From CADCTB01 sp963768975 (GTDB lineage: Bacteria > Actinomycetota > Acidimicrobiia > Acidimicrobiales > AC-14), in the NCBI GenBank assembly GCA_963768975.1, contig CAVYKB010000013.1, positions 186,001 to 250,000 on the forward strand: a DNA stretch of 64,000 bases, read 5' to 3'. Every line of letters starts with the position of its first letter. Position 1 is the first letter of the stretch. Shown in pieces: positions 35,230 through 43,996 of this stretch. The notes beneath the pieces were generated by a model that did not search any database, had not been told where the DNA came from, and saw nothing but the letters and a program-made list of their open reading frames with translations. The position numbers and the translations under genes were made by a program.

Positions 35230-36768
35230 CTAGCTGGGGACGACCGCCGACGACATCGTGTACATGCCCCAGCCCCAGGCGTTGTGGGCGAAGACGGCGA
35301 TCGTGTAGGTGCGCCCACCGGTGAGGCCGGCGAGTGTCGCGCTCGTGCAGGTGCTGCACACGGTGGTCCCGACGCCGGTGAAGCCGTTGGCGTCGAAGGC
35401 GAACACACCGTACATGTCGATGGCGGCGCCGGAGTTGCCCGCCAGCGTCCAGGACACGTTGACGGAGTCGTTGGCTGGGCTGACCCAGACGCTGCCCGGG
35501 GCCGCCGGCGCCCCGACGACCACCTTCTCGGAGATGGCGTGGAGGCCCCAGCCGTTGGCGTTGTGGGCGTAGACGACCGTGAAGTACGAGCGGCCGTTGA
35601 CCAGGCCCGGCACGGTGGCCGTCGTGCACGTGGCGCAGACCCACGCCGACTTCTCGGTGTAGCCGGCGTCGTCGAAGACGAACAGGCCGAAGCCGTCGAT
35701 GGCGGTGCCGGGGTTCGTCGGGGCCTTCCACGTGCTGGTGATGGACCCGTTGCCCGGCATGGTGCGCACTTCGGTGGGCGCCGCGGGGACGGCGGCGACG
35801 GTCACCCATCCTGACGCCGTGGACTCGCCCCATCCGGCGCTGGTGTGCCCGTGGACGGTGGCGTAGTACGTCCGCCCGTTGGTCGCCCCGGTGATGGCGC
35901 CGGCCCGGCACGTGGCGCACACGAGCACGTGCTTGCCGGTGTAGCCGGTGCTGTCCCAGAGGAAGGCGCCGTAGGTGGTGGGCGCAGGGCCCGACGCCGG
36001 CGGCGTCCAGGTCACGTTGACCACCCCGTCGCCACCGGTGGCCGCCACCGAGGTGGGGGGTCGGGGGCTGGTGACGGGTGCGGTGGTCGTCGACGTGGTG
36101 GCCGGCGGCTGGGTGGTCGGCGTGGTCGTCGTCGGCGCCACCGTGGTGGGCGTGGAGGTGGTCGAGGTCGTCAGCCGGCCGAAGACCTGGGCCACGACGA
36201 AGACGTTGGTCAGGGCGTAGCCGCCGCCGGACCAGGTCTGGCCCGCCGCCGACCGCCACGAGCCGATGCCGATGTGGGTGAAGTTGGCGTTGAGGATGTT
36301 GGCCCGGTGGGCGGGGCTGGCCATGAGGTCGTTGGTGAGCCGGGTGGCGGCCAGGATCGGGTCGGTCGTGCCGTTCATCCAGCCGATGTTCTCGCCGGTG
36401 GCCGTGGGCTTCAGACCGATGGCGGCGAGCAGGTTGCCCACGCCCTGGGTGCCGCAGTTCAGGATGGTGTGGCTGAAGTAGTTGCGGATGCCCATGTCGG
36501 TCGCCCGGCCCATGACGGGGAAGCCGCAGGCGTCGTACCGGCCGTCCTGGGCGGCGGTGCGCAGGCCCTCGGACGCCTGGAGCGGTGCGATGCCGGCCGC
36601 CGCCCGGTGCTCGTTGACGAGGGTCAGCATCTTGGCGCCGAAGCCGCCGTCGTCGGCCGCGTGGGCTGCCGGCGTCGGGGCCATGGTGGCGGTGAGGCCG
36701 CCGGCGACGGCGACGACCACGACCAGGCGGGCAATCCATGAGCGGTGGCGGGAGGAAATGGCAGGCAC
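35230..36768 (-). CDS. Secreted CAP-domain protein with three fibronectin-III-like repeats
   Basis: About 512 residues from GTG 36768, giving a standard signal peptide (WIARLVVVVAVAGGLTATMA, cleavage after AHA); TTG 36807 would add 13 residues. The CAP/SCP domain includes LVNEHRAAAGIAPL, RNYFSHTIL, GENIGWM, HRANIL and GIGSW. A Thr/Pro-rich linker leads to three repeats of about 90 residues, each with WTPP/WKAP/WTLA starts and a CxxC (CATC, CATC, CSTC) before a GRTY-like strand. CAP proteins are extracellular; the bacterial ones are little understood. It diverges from a second CAP gene at 36934. Confidence 0.85.
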   Translation of the reverse strand: MPAISSRHRSWIARLVVVVAVAGGLTATMAPTPAAHAADDGGFGAKMLTLVNEHRAAAGIAPLQASEGLRTAAQDGRYDACGFPVMGRATDMGIRNYFSHTILNCGTQGVGNLLAAIGLKPTATGENIGWMNGTTDPILAATRLTNDLMASPAHRANILNANFTHIGIGSWRSAAGQTWSGGGYALTNVFVVAQVFGRLTTSTTSTPTTVAPTTTTPTTQPPATTSTTTAPVTSPRPPTSVAATGGDGVVNVTWTPPASGPAPTTYGAFLWDSTGYTGKHVLVCATCRAGAITGATNGRTYYATVHGHTSAGWGESTASGWVTVAAVPAAPTEVRTMPGNGSITSTWKAPTNPGTAIDGFGLFVFDDAGYTEKSAWVCATCTTATVPGLVNGRSYFTVVYAHNANGWGLHAISEKVVVGAPAAPGSVWVSPANDSVNVSWTLAGNSGAAIDMYGVFAFDANGFTGVGTTVCSTCTSATLAGLTGGRTYTIAVFAHNAWGWGMYTMSSAVVPS

Positions 36769-36933
36769 CCCCCTCCAGTCGGCCTCAGTTGGGAAAAACT
36801 TGAGCAAACACCCCTTTACAGCCTCGGCACGGCCAGAGCGTCAACGGAGTCACAACAACGCTTCGTGGTTTCAATACCACGGAGAGTGAAGATTTCTCTC
36901 AACGATCGTCATGCAGATGCCGAATTGGTCGGG

Positions 36934-38763
36934 ATGAGCACCGCCCTTGCCCCGACGACCACCACCGAGATGCGCCGTTCGGGCCGGCTCGCCACCGCCT
37001 GGGGGGTCGTCGCGTTGGCTCTCATTGTCGTAGGAACCACGCTGGTGGTGCCGGCCGGGCCAGCCGCCGCCGACGTGACGTTCAACCAGAAGATGATGGA
37101 GCTGCTCAACCGTGATCGGGCGGCCAACGGGCTGCCGCCGCTCGCCTTCGACCCCAGCCTGGCTGCCGTCGCCGAGGACCAGCCCTACTCCGGCTGCGGA
37201 TTCACCGTCCTGGGCCGGGCCAAGGACATGGGCGGCCGCAACTACTTCAGTCACCAGATCCTGGGATGCGCGCTCCAGGGCGTGACCAACATCCTGAACG
37301 GCAGCGGGATCAACACCAGTAGCAGCGGCGAGAACATCGCCTGGATGAGCGGCGCCACCGATCCCGTCGTCGCAGCCAGCAACCTCCAGAGCCAGTTCAT
37401 GAACAGCGCCGGCCACCGCAAGAACATCCTGAACCCCCAGTTCACCCGCGTCGGGGTGGGTTCCTGGCGCACGGCCGCCGGCCAGACGTGGTCGGGCGGC
37501 GGCTACGCCCTGACCAACGTCTTCATCGCCGTGCAGATCTTCGCCGGCGGGGCGGTGTCCACGACGACGACGCCGACGACCGTCGCCCCCACGACCACGA
37601 CCACCGTGCCGCCGGCGCCGGCGCCCGGGGCCGGCTACCACCCGCTGACGCCCAGTCGCATCCTCGACACCCGCACCGGCAACGGCGCCCCCACCGCTCC
37701 CCTCGGCGCCGGCGCCACCCTGAACCTGCAGGTGACGGGGAGGGGCGGGGTGCCCGCCACTGGCGTGTCGGCCGTGGTGATGAACGTCGCCGTCACCCAG
37801 CCCACTGCAGCCAGCTTCCTCACCGTCTACCCCTCCGGCGAGAACAGGCCCGGCGCGTCGAACCTCAACTACGTCGCCGGGCAGACGGTGCCCAACCTGG
37901 TGACGGCCAAGGTCGGCCGAAACGGTCAGGTGAGCATCTTCAACCTGGCCGGCCGCACGCACGTCATCGCCGACGTCGCCGGCTGGTTCGACACCGGCAA
38001 CGCCGGCGGCGCCGGCTACCACCCCGTCTCGCCCCGCCGCATCCTCGACACCCGCATCGGCAACGGGGCGGCGACAGGGCCGCTCAACTCCGGCTCCATC
38101 CTGAACCTGCAGGTCACCGGCCGCGGCGGCGTGCCCTCGACCGGCGTGTCGGCCGTGATCGTCAACGTCGCCGTCACCCAGCCCACGACGGCCAGCCACC
38201 TGATCGTCTTCCCTGCCGGCGCAGCCGTGCCCGCCACCGCCAACCTGAACTACACCGCCGGCCAGACGGTGCCGAACCTGGTGGTGGCCAAGCTGGGGGC
38301 CAAAGGCCAGCTCTCGCTGGTGAACGCGCTGGGGAGCACCCACGTCGTCGCCGACGTGGCCGGGTGGTACGACATCGGCGCCACCCCTGCGGCGGCTGAC
38401 TTCCACGCCCTGACCCCGAGCCGCATTCTCGACACCCGCACGGGCAACGGGGCCCCGGTCGGCGCGCTCGGCGCCGGCGCCATGAACCTCCAGATCACCG
38501 GCCGCGGCGGCGTGCCGGCGACGGGCGTCTCGGCGGTGGTCCTCAGCGTGGCCGTCACCGAGCCCACCGCACCGAGCAACCTGATCGTCTGGCCCACCGG
38601 CGAGGCGGCGCCCGTGGCGTCGAACCTCAACTACGTCGGGGGCCAGACGGTGCCGAACCTGGTGGTCGCCAAGGTGGGGGCCAACGGCCAGATCACGCTG
38701 TTCAACAGTGTCGGCAGCACCCACGTGGTCGCCGACGTGGCTGGCTGGTACGACGTCGGCTGA
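36934..38763 (+). CDS. Secreted CAP-domain protein with three RILDTR repeats
   Basis: About 609 residues. The basic start and helix (ATAWGVVALALIVVGTTLVV, then PAAA) form a signal peptide. The CAP domain has LLNRDRAANGLPPL, RNYFSHQIL, GENIAWM, HRKNIL and GVGSW. After a Thr-rich linker come three tandem repeats of about 125 residues, each with a form of PSRILDTRTGNGAP, NLQVTGRGGVPATGVSAVV, SNLNYVAGQTVPNLV and HVIADVAGWFD. This repeat is widespread in actinomycete secreted proteins, but I know no assigned function; a surface-binding role is inferred. ATG 36934 is the first ATG in frame; GTG 36886 is an alternative. Confidence 0.87.
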   Translation: MSTALAPTTTTEMRRSGRLATAWGVVALALIVVGTTLVVPAGPAAADVTFNQKMMELLNRDRAANGLPPLAFDPSLAAVAEDQPYSGCGFTVLGRAKDMGGRNYFSHQILGCALQGVTNILNGSGINTSSSGENIAWMSGATDPVVAASNLQSQFMNSAGHRKNILNPQFTRVGVGSWRTAAGQTWSGGGYALTNVFIAVQIFAGGAVSTTTTPTTVAPTTTTTVPPAPAPGAGYHPLTPSRILDTRTGNGAPTAPLGAGATLNLQVTGRGGVPATGVSAVVMNVAVTQPTAASFLTVYPSGENRPGASNLNYVAGQTVPNLVTAKVGRNGQVSIFNLAGRTHVIADVAGWFDTGNAGGAGYHPVSPRRILDTRIGNGAATGPLNSGSILNLQVTGRGGVPSTGVSAVIVNVAVTQPTTASHLIVFPAGAAVPATANLNYTAGQTVPNLVVAKLGAKGQLSLVNALGSTHVVADVAGWYDIGATPAAADFHALTPSRILDTRTGNGAPVGALGAGAMNLQITGRGGVPATGVSAVVLSVAVTEPTAPSNLIVWPTGEAAPVASNLNYVGGQTVPNLVVAKVGANGQITLFNSVGSTHVVADVAGWYDVG

Positions 38764-38773
38764 CCCGGCTGCG

Positions 38774-40063
38774 TCAGACGATGGTCCCCCAAGGGGGACC
38801 ATCGTCGGCGGCGCCCACGGCCGGCGCCGGCCCGGTTTTCACCGTGACCATCCGGCGCCAGGCCAGCACCGCGAAGAGGGCCTCGGTGACGGCCAGGGCG
38901 CCCAGCGCCCCGTTGGCGCCCCACTGAGCTGCGGCGGGAAGACCGAGAAGCAGGGTGATGGCGCCGGTCACACCCCGGGCCCGCCAAATCCACCGGACCT
39001 GGCCGAGCGCCCGGAGGGCGCACGTGGCTCCCGTGCCCACAGCCAGGCCGGTGGCGAACAACGAAAGCACCGGAACCACGGGCCGGGCGCCGGCCCAGGT
39101 GTCCGGGAACAGCTCCGGACCGATCGTTGGCAGGACCGCATAGACCGCGGCTCCGAACACGAGCGACCCGAGACCCAGGCCGACGGCGATGACCAGCGCC
39201 AGCCGCATCAGCCGGATCCGGTCGTCGCGCAGCCGGACGCTCTCCGGCACGCCGATGGCCGCTCCGCCCAGGATGGCGACGACGACGGGACCCATGAACG
39301 TCTGGGCCGCCCGGATGCGGCCCAGCTGGTCCGTCCCAGCCAGGATGGTCAGGCCGTAATAGAGCACGTAGCTGCTGCCGGAGATGAAGGCGAACTCCCA
39401 CCAGTGGCCGGCCCAGAGCGCCCGATGTTCCCGAACCCAGGCGGCCATCCCGCGAAAGCTCGGAAGGGCGCACAGGTAGATGCCGAACGCGCCGCCCGAC
39501 ACCGCCCCAGCCAGCGCCCATACCGCCAGGAGCACGGCGGGTGACCGATGGCCGAGGGCGATGGCCACGGCAGACGCCGCCAGCTGGAGGACCAGCCAGA
39601 GCCCGTCGCTCAGGGCGGCGGCCCTGGGGTCGCCCCGGGCGAAGGCCACGTGGCGGACGACGTCCTGGTACAGGAGCAGCGGCAGCAGCACGGCCAGGGC
39701 GGCGAACTGGCCCCGTCCCTCCTCGCTGACCAGCGCAGCCACGGCAAGGGGCGCGGCGACGCACAGGCCCATGCTCACCGCCAGGCCGGCGACCGATCGG
39801 ACCGGGCGGGGCACGCCGGCGGGAGCCGGGCCCGAGTAGAGGATGAGCACGGGGAGCGACAGCAGCGACCGGCACAGCTGGGTGACGAGCAGGTAGCTCA
39901 TGAGCACGATCGAGAAGGTGGCGAACTCGGCTCGCGTGGCCGTGGCCAGGACGATGGCGCTCAGGACGAAGTTCGAGCTGCTCGAGATCCCCTGCCCGGC
40001 CAGTGCCCACGCCGACCGGGACACGACCGGCGCGGCCAGGCGCCCCTGCGGTCGCTCAGCCAC
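38774..40063 (-). CDS. Wzx-like polysaccharide flippase (second locus)
   Basis: 429 residues, about 12 hydrophobic segments, same superfamily as the protein at 10180. SRSAWALAGQGISSSSNFVL at the front and ATGAVSGGAFGIYL-like segments are typical. No strong sequence motif exists in the family, so the call rests on topology and context. The last ten codons lie in a perfect palindrome. The start overlaps the end of the GT2 gene by 8 bases, so the two are co-transcribed. Confidence 0.75.
   Translation of the reverse strand: MAERPQGRLAAPVVSRSAWALAGQGISSSSNFVLSAIVLATATRAEFATFSIVLMSYLLVTQLCRSLLSLPVLILYSGPAPAGVPRPVRSVAGLAVSMGLCVAAPLAVAALVSEEGRGQFAALAVLLPLLLYQDVVRHVAFARGDPRAAALSDGLWLVLQLAASAVAIALGHRSPAVLLAVWALAGAVSGGAFGIYLCALPSFRGMAAWVREHRALWAGHWWEFAFISGSSYVLYYGLTILAGTDQLGRIRAAQTFMGPVVVAILGGAAIGVPESVRLRDDRIRLMRLALVIAVGLGLGSLVFGAAVYAVLPTIGPELFPDTWAGARPVVPVLSLFATGLAVGTGATCALRALGQVRWIWRARGVTGAITLLLGLPAAAQWGANGALGALAVTEALFAVLAWRRMVTVKTGPAPAVGAADDGPPWGTIV
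38777..38806. terminator. Perfect 14-bp inverted repeat between convergent genes
   Basis: Arms GACGATGGTCCCCC and GGGGGACCATCGTC are separated by 2 bases. No T-run follows on either side. It lies 13 bases after the CAP gene stop and inside the last ten codons of the opposing flippase gene, so it could work as a terminator or a transcript-end stabiliser for both genes. Confidence 0.6.
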
Positions 40064-40913
40064 CGGACCGGCGCCATCCGGTCCGCATGCGCTCGCCTCC
40101 CAGCCGAGCGATCCGGAGCGCCGACGCGCACCGCACCTGGAAGGCGCTGGCCCCGGCCCTCCGCAGGTAGACGACCTTGCTGCGGTGGTACTCGTCGAGC
40201 GTGCTCATCCGGTCGGCGCTGCTTCCCCCGAGGAGATGGACCACCGCACCCTGTGGCTCGCGAACGACCGTCTTCCCGATCCCCCGCAGCCGGCGGCAGA
40301 GGTCCACATCCTCCAGGTACATCTTGAACCCGGGGTGGAAACCTCCCACGCTGACGAAGTCCGATCGGCGGAGGAGCATTGCTGCGCCCGACACCCAACC
40401 GACCTCCTCGGCCTCGTGCGGGTGGCTGCGCCGGCCCCGATGGAGGCGCAGGAGCGCGTTCGCCGGCGGCAGCGCGCCGTAGGCCCGGCTCTGGAGGGTC
40501 GTCCGGTCGGCGTTGTAGATGGCCGGCGCCACAACCCCGACCGCGGGATCGACGGTCAGGGTCGGGAGGAGGAGCGAGAGGGTCCCGGGCTTGACCTCTG
40601 CGTCGCTGTTGAGGAGGAACAGGAACGGGGCCTGCGTCGCCGACACGCCGAGGTTGACGCCGCGCCCGAACCCCACGTTGTCGGGGGACTCGACGACACG
40701 AACCGGAGGTTCGCCCTTCCCGAAGGCGGAACGGAGGAACTCCGCGCTCCCGTCCCCCGATGCGTTGTCGACCACGACCACTTCCTCGACGACCGGGTCG
40801 GTGACGACTGAACGCACCGCCGCCTCGGTGAGCCGCATCGTCCGGTAGTTCACCACCACCACGGCCACGCCGTGCGGGGCGGCGCCGTCCGGCGGCCCGG
40901 CCTCGGCGTGCAT
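40056..40913 (-). CDS. Family 2 glycosyltransferase (second locus)
   Basis: About 285 residues from ATG 40913; the longer frame to 41015 would cross the divergent promoter. VAVVVVNYRTMRLTEAAVRS, VVVVDNASGDGS, LLNSDAEVKPG (acidic metal motif), GWVSGAAMLLRR and FKMYLEDVDLCRRL are typical of rhamnosyltransferase-like GT2 enzymes. It is cytoplasmic, adding a sugar to the lipid-linked unit. Confidence 0.88.
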   Translation of the reverse strand: MHAEAGPPDGAAPHGVAVVVVNYRTMRLTEAAVRSVVTDPVVEEVVVVDNASGDGSAEFLRSAFGKGEPPVRVVESPDNVGFGRGVNLGVSATQAPFLFLLNSDAEVKPGTLSLLLPTLTVDPAVGVVAPAIYNADRTTLQSRAYGALPPANALLRLHRGRRSHPHEAEEVGWVSGAAMLLRRSDFVSVGGFHPGFKMYLEDVDLCRRLRGIGKTVVREPQGAVVHLLGGSSADRMSTLDEYHRSKVVYLRRAGASAFQVRCASALRIARLGGERMRTGWRRSGG

Positions 40914-40920
40914 GCCGCTG

Positions 40921-40932
40921 ATTACTATCGGT
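40921..40932. promoter_or_regulatory. Divergent promoter element between GT2 and methyltransferase genes
   Basis: ATTACTAT on the plus strand reads ATAGTAAT on the minus strand. The minus-strand -10-like bases end 7-8 bases before the GT2 ATG. On the plus strand TACTAT is followed after 6 bases by an ATG (40935) in another frame, which closes after 15 codons. Confidence 0.4.
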
Positions 40933-40974
40933 CGATGCCAGCGCGTGCAACCACCCCCCGGCGGTCCAGCGCCT

Positions 40975-41796
40975 GTGGCTGAGACCCCGAAAGACCTCGC
41001 GGAGCGATACCTCACGCTCCTGAAGGACCATCTCCTGCGCGGCAGCTACCGCATCCCGGATCCGTTCGCCGGGAGCATCAAGGACCGGTTGTACCAGCCG
41101 CTCCAGCGGGCCATCGGCGCGGCAGGGTACGCGCTCGTGCACCCGGTCGACCCGGCGGACCGCGACGAAGGTCTGAACTACTCCTCCGACGCCGACACCA
41201 TGATCGGCCGGCGCCGGCTCGACAACCTCCAGTTCTGCGTCAGCGAGGTCCTCCGGGAGGGCGTCCCCGGTGACCTGCTGGAGGCCGGCGTATGGCGCGG
41301 GGGCGCGGCGATCTTCATGCGGGCTGTCCTGTACGCCTACGGGGAGACCGACCGGGTGGTCTGGCTGGCGGATTCCTTCCAGGGGGTGCCCAAGCCCAAC
41401 CCGACCCGGTACCCCGCCGATCGGGAGGATCCATGCTGGCGGATGGGGGCGCTTGCGGTCGACGCCGACACGGTGCGGGCCAACTTCGAACGCTACGGCT
41501 TCCTCGACGATCAGGTCCGCTTCCTCGAGGGGTGGTTCCGGGACACCCTGCCGGCGGCGCCGGTGGAGAAGCTGGCTCTCATACGGCTCGACGGAGACCT
41601 CTATGAGTCCACCATGGACGCCCTCCAGGCGCTCTATCCCAAGGTCTCCGTGGGCGGATATGTCATCATCGACGACTACGGGAATGAGGTGCTCGGCTGC
41701 CGGGAGGCGGTCGACGACTTCCGGAGGGAGCACGGTGTGACCGCCCCCATCCAGAAGGTGGACTGGACCGGCGTCTTCTGGCAACGGGATGCATAG
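40975..41796 (+). CDS. TylF/MycF-like O-methyltransferase (second locus)
   Basis: About 273 residues from GTG 40975. GDLLEAGVWRGGAAIFMRAV (SAM site), VVWLADSFQGVPKPN, LIRLDGDLYESTMDALQ and GGYVIIDDYGNEVLGC carry the conserved Asp residues of the metal-dependent macrocin O-methyltransferase family. It probably methylates a repeat-unit sugar. The frame is open back to 40912, but that start would overlap the divergent GT2 gene. The first locus has a homologue at 14439. Confidence 0.87.
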   Translation: MAETPKDLAERYLTLLKDHLLRGSYRIPDPFAGSIKDRLYQPLQRAIGAAGYALVHPVDPADRDEGLNYSSDADTMIGRRRLDNLQFCVSEVLREGVPGDLLEAGVWRGGAAIFMRAVLYAYGETDRVVWLADSFQGVPKPNPTRYPADREDPCWRMGALAVDADTVRANFERYGFLDDQVRFLEGWFRDTLPAAPVEKLALIRLDGDLYESTMDALQALYPKVSVGGYVIIDDYGNEVLGCREAVDDFRREHGVTAPIQKVDWTGVFWQRDA

Positions 41797-41826
41797 CCGT
41801 CCGACCCGCGGAATCCCGGTCGTGCC

Positions 41827-43137
41827 GTGCTGAAAGCCCAGATCCTTTTCGGATGGGCGCTTCTGATGTGCGGTCAAATCTTCTTCTGGCGCCGGCGGGA
41901 CAACATCTTCGGCTACCTGCAGGTCGGGTTCTTCGTGGCGTCGATCGTGATCCCCGTGCTCGGGACGACGGCCCTCGACGACCATGATCCCGGGATCGTC
42001 AGTCTCTACGCCCACCTGATCCTCGTCGGCGGAGCCGCATTCCTGGTCGGCCTGATCTACGGCGCCCCGCTCGGAGAACGGGCCCGCCTGCCGTCGCTCG
42101 CGTTCGGCAGGGTCCTCGACCCGGTACCGAGAACTGTGCGCAGCAGAGCCCGGCTGGCGACCATGGCCGCGGTTCTCGCGCTCCTCCTGAGCTTCATCGC
42201 CCTCGGGTACGTGCCGTTCCTCGCCGCTGATCGCCAGGGGGCGAAGTACGGCGTCGGCGCCTACCGGGCCGGCTTCGAACGCGGATCGCTCATCTTCCAT
42301 GTCGCGCTTCGGGTGGGCAGCCTCATGCTCCCGGTGATCCTGGCCCTCGTCATCCGGAACCGCCGCAGCGTCGACGGTGTGCTGGCCGGGGGCCTGGCCC
42401 TGGCCTTGGCGCTGACCTTGAGCCGCGGCAGTGCCTTTCTCGGGCCGGTCGTCGTACTTCTCGCCTGGCTGGTGGTCAAGCGGTGGAAGGCCTGGCAGAT
42501 CGCCGCCGTGGCGTGCCTGGCATTCATCAGCGCCGCGCTCGTCAATGAGGTGGCGCAGATCACAAGGCCGGTGGCCAGCGCGTCATTCGCCACCAGAGCG
42601 GCGGCCTCGGCCCCTGAGGTCCTCGACCAGCTGGGTTTCTTGAATGGGTTCGATCTCACCGGCGGCGAGCAGGTGGGATTCCGCACGATCCTCGCCGGCG
42701 TCAGCCTCCAGAAGGGCGAGTACGCACCGTCGGCGTATGCGCTACGGACACGCACCGGTCTCTCCGACGTCAGCGAGCTGGCGTCGGGAGGCCTCCGTCT
42801 CCCCGCCTCGATCTGGGGGTATTCCGCGTTCGGGTGGGTGGGAGCGGTGGCATGGTCGTTCGTCTCCGGCTTCTTCGTCGGCTACGGCACGACGTTCGTG
42901 CGCCGGCTCCTCACTCCGGTGGAAGGGCAGCCGGGACAAGTCCTGAACCTGGTCCTGGCCTGGGTGTTCGTCCAGGGCACCTTCTCGGTGCTTGCCGAGT
43001 TCTACTTCCCCGAGCGGGTGGAGATCATCGCCTTCGCCCTCGTCCTGTTCCTTACGGTCATCCGCAGAGATGCGTCACAGGAGGACGAAGCTGCCGGCGA
43101 GGCGCTCACCCAGCCGTCCGGCGTCCCACCACGGTGA
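41827..43137 (+). CDS. Wzy-like polysaccharide polymerase (second locus)
   Basis: 436 residues with about 11 hydrophobic segments and a hydrophilic loop (FDLTGGEQVGFRTILAGVSL to LRLPASIWG) before the last helices. LSRGSAFLGPVVVLLAWLVV is a typical segment of oligosaccharide repeat-unit polymerases. The call rests on topology and on the neighbours. The GTG 41827 start is 31 bases after the methyltransferase gene. The 3' end overlaps the opposing methyltransferase gene by 32 bases. Confidence 0.78.
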   Translation: MLKAQILFGWALLMCGQIFFWRRRDNIFGYLQVGFFVASIVIPVLGTTALDDHDPGIVSLYAHLILVGGAAFLVGLIYGAPLGERARLPSLAFGRVLDPVPRTVRSRARLATMAAVLALLLSFIALGYVPFLAADRQGAKYGVGAYRAGFERGSLIFHVALRVGSLMLPVILALVIRNRRSVDGVLAGGLALALALTLSRGSAFLGPVVVLLAWLVVKRWKAWQIAAVACLAFISAALVNEVAQITRPVASASFATRAAASAPEVLDQLGFLNGFDLTGGEQVGFRTILAGVSLQKGEYAPSAYALRTRTGLSDVSELASGGLRLPASIWGYSAFGWVGAVAWSFVSGFFVGYGTTFVRRLLTPVEGQPGQVLNLVLAWVFVQGTFSVLAEFYFPERVEIIAFALVLFLTVIRRDASQEDEAAGEALTQPSGVPPR

Positions 43138-43948
43138 ACATCTTGCGGGGCCGGCCCTTGTACAGCTGTGTGTGGTAGCTGACCGTCGTGTCCTCGAACC
43201 CGAGGACGCCGATGAAGTCGACGATCAGCTCGGGGGAGAGGCGCCACCAGCCGTCGGGGTCGCGCCCGTTGCGCCAGTTGGGAAGGAAGCGCATCGTCGG
43301 CCGCCGCAGGCGGTGGGGCAGCATGCTCTTCATCCGGGAAATGGGCGGCGGCACGCCCAGGCGGTCGCGCATCTCGGTCACGACGACGGTCTCGCGGGTC
43401 AACCGCAGGGCTGACTGCAGGGCGCGAAAGGGGTCGCGGGTGTGCAGCAGGATGGACCCGAAGAGGGCGACGTCGACCTCGCCCACTTCGTCGGGCACCG
43501 AGTACACGTCGCCGTAGACCAGCCGCGCCTTGGACTCATACGCCCGGTGGCCCAACCAGTAGGCGTTGTTGACGCGGGTGATGCCCTGCTTGAAGCGGTC
43601 CTCGGTCGTGAGCCAGTGCCCGGGATCGCCGGTCCGGGCCGCACTGAGGGCGGCCCGGGCATAGGGCACGACGTCCCACCGGTGGTCCGGCGAAAGGTCG
43701 TAGCTCACGACTTGGGCGCCCTGGCGCTCGATCTCGAAGGTGATGTAGCCGTCCGCCGTACCGAGCTCCAGCACCCGCTTGCCGGCGAGATCGACGTCGC
43801 CGAGATAGGCGCTGAGGCCGGGGCGCAGGTCCCATTGGCCCTCGACCTCGCCGAGACCGGGGACGTCCATCGAGTGGTAGAACTCGCACTCGGCCAGGTC
43901 CTCGACGAGGCGCGGCGCCGCCTCCACCTTGGCGAGGTCGCCGCTCAC
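43106..43948 (-). CDS. Class I SAM-dependent methyltransferase
   Basis: 280 residues. VLELGTADGYITFEIERQG is motif I, VVSYDL the acidic loop, and VDVALFGSILLHTRDPFRAL the post-I region. It resembles the methyltransferases often found among glycan genes (DUF1698-like), but the substrate cannot be read from the sequence. Last gene of the minus-strand operon that starts with the priming enzyme at 48011. Start GTG 43948. Confidence 0.78.
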   Translation of the reverse strand: MSGDLAKVEAAPRLVEDLAECEFYHSMDVPGLGEVEGQWDLRPGLSAYLGDVDLAGKRVLELGTADGYITFEIERQGAQVVSYDLSPDHRWDVVPYARAALSAARTGDPGHWLTTEDRFKQGITRVNNAYWLGHRAYESKARLVYGDVYSVPDEVGEVDVALFGSILLHTRDPFRALQSALRLTRETVVVTEMRDRLGVPPPISRMKSMLPHRLRRPTMRFLPNWRNGRDPDGWWRLSPELIVDFIGVLGFEDTTVSYHTQLYKGRPRKMFTVVGRRTAG

Positions 43949-43996
43949 CGGCGGGGGGCCCGCACCGCCAGGTCGTCTCCGATCACGGAGGGCATC

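Noticed and set aside
36777..36933. Riboswitch in the divergent CAP intergenic region
   Set aside because: The region is relatively A/T-rich, but I could not match it to a known riboswitch consensus, and no stable hairpin set is evident by eye.
40935..40982. Leaderless 15-codon gene starting at ATG 40935
   Set aside because: It has a -10-like element but stops after 15 codons without conserved sequence. It may be only a leader peptide, which I cannot support.
39961..42300. 779-codon minus-strand frame
   Set aside because: Crosses the GT2, methyltransferase and polymerase genes, all conserved in other frames; it is a shadow.
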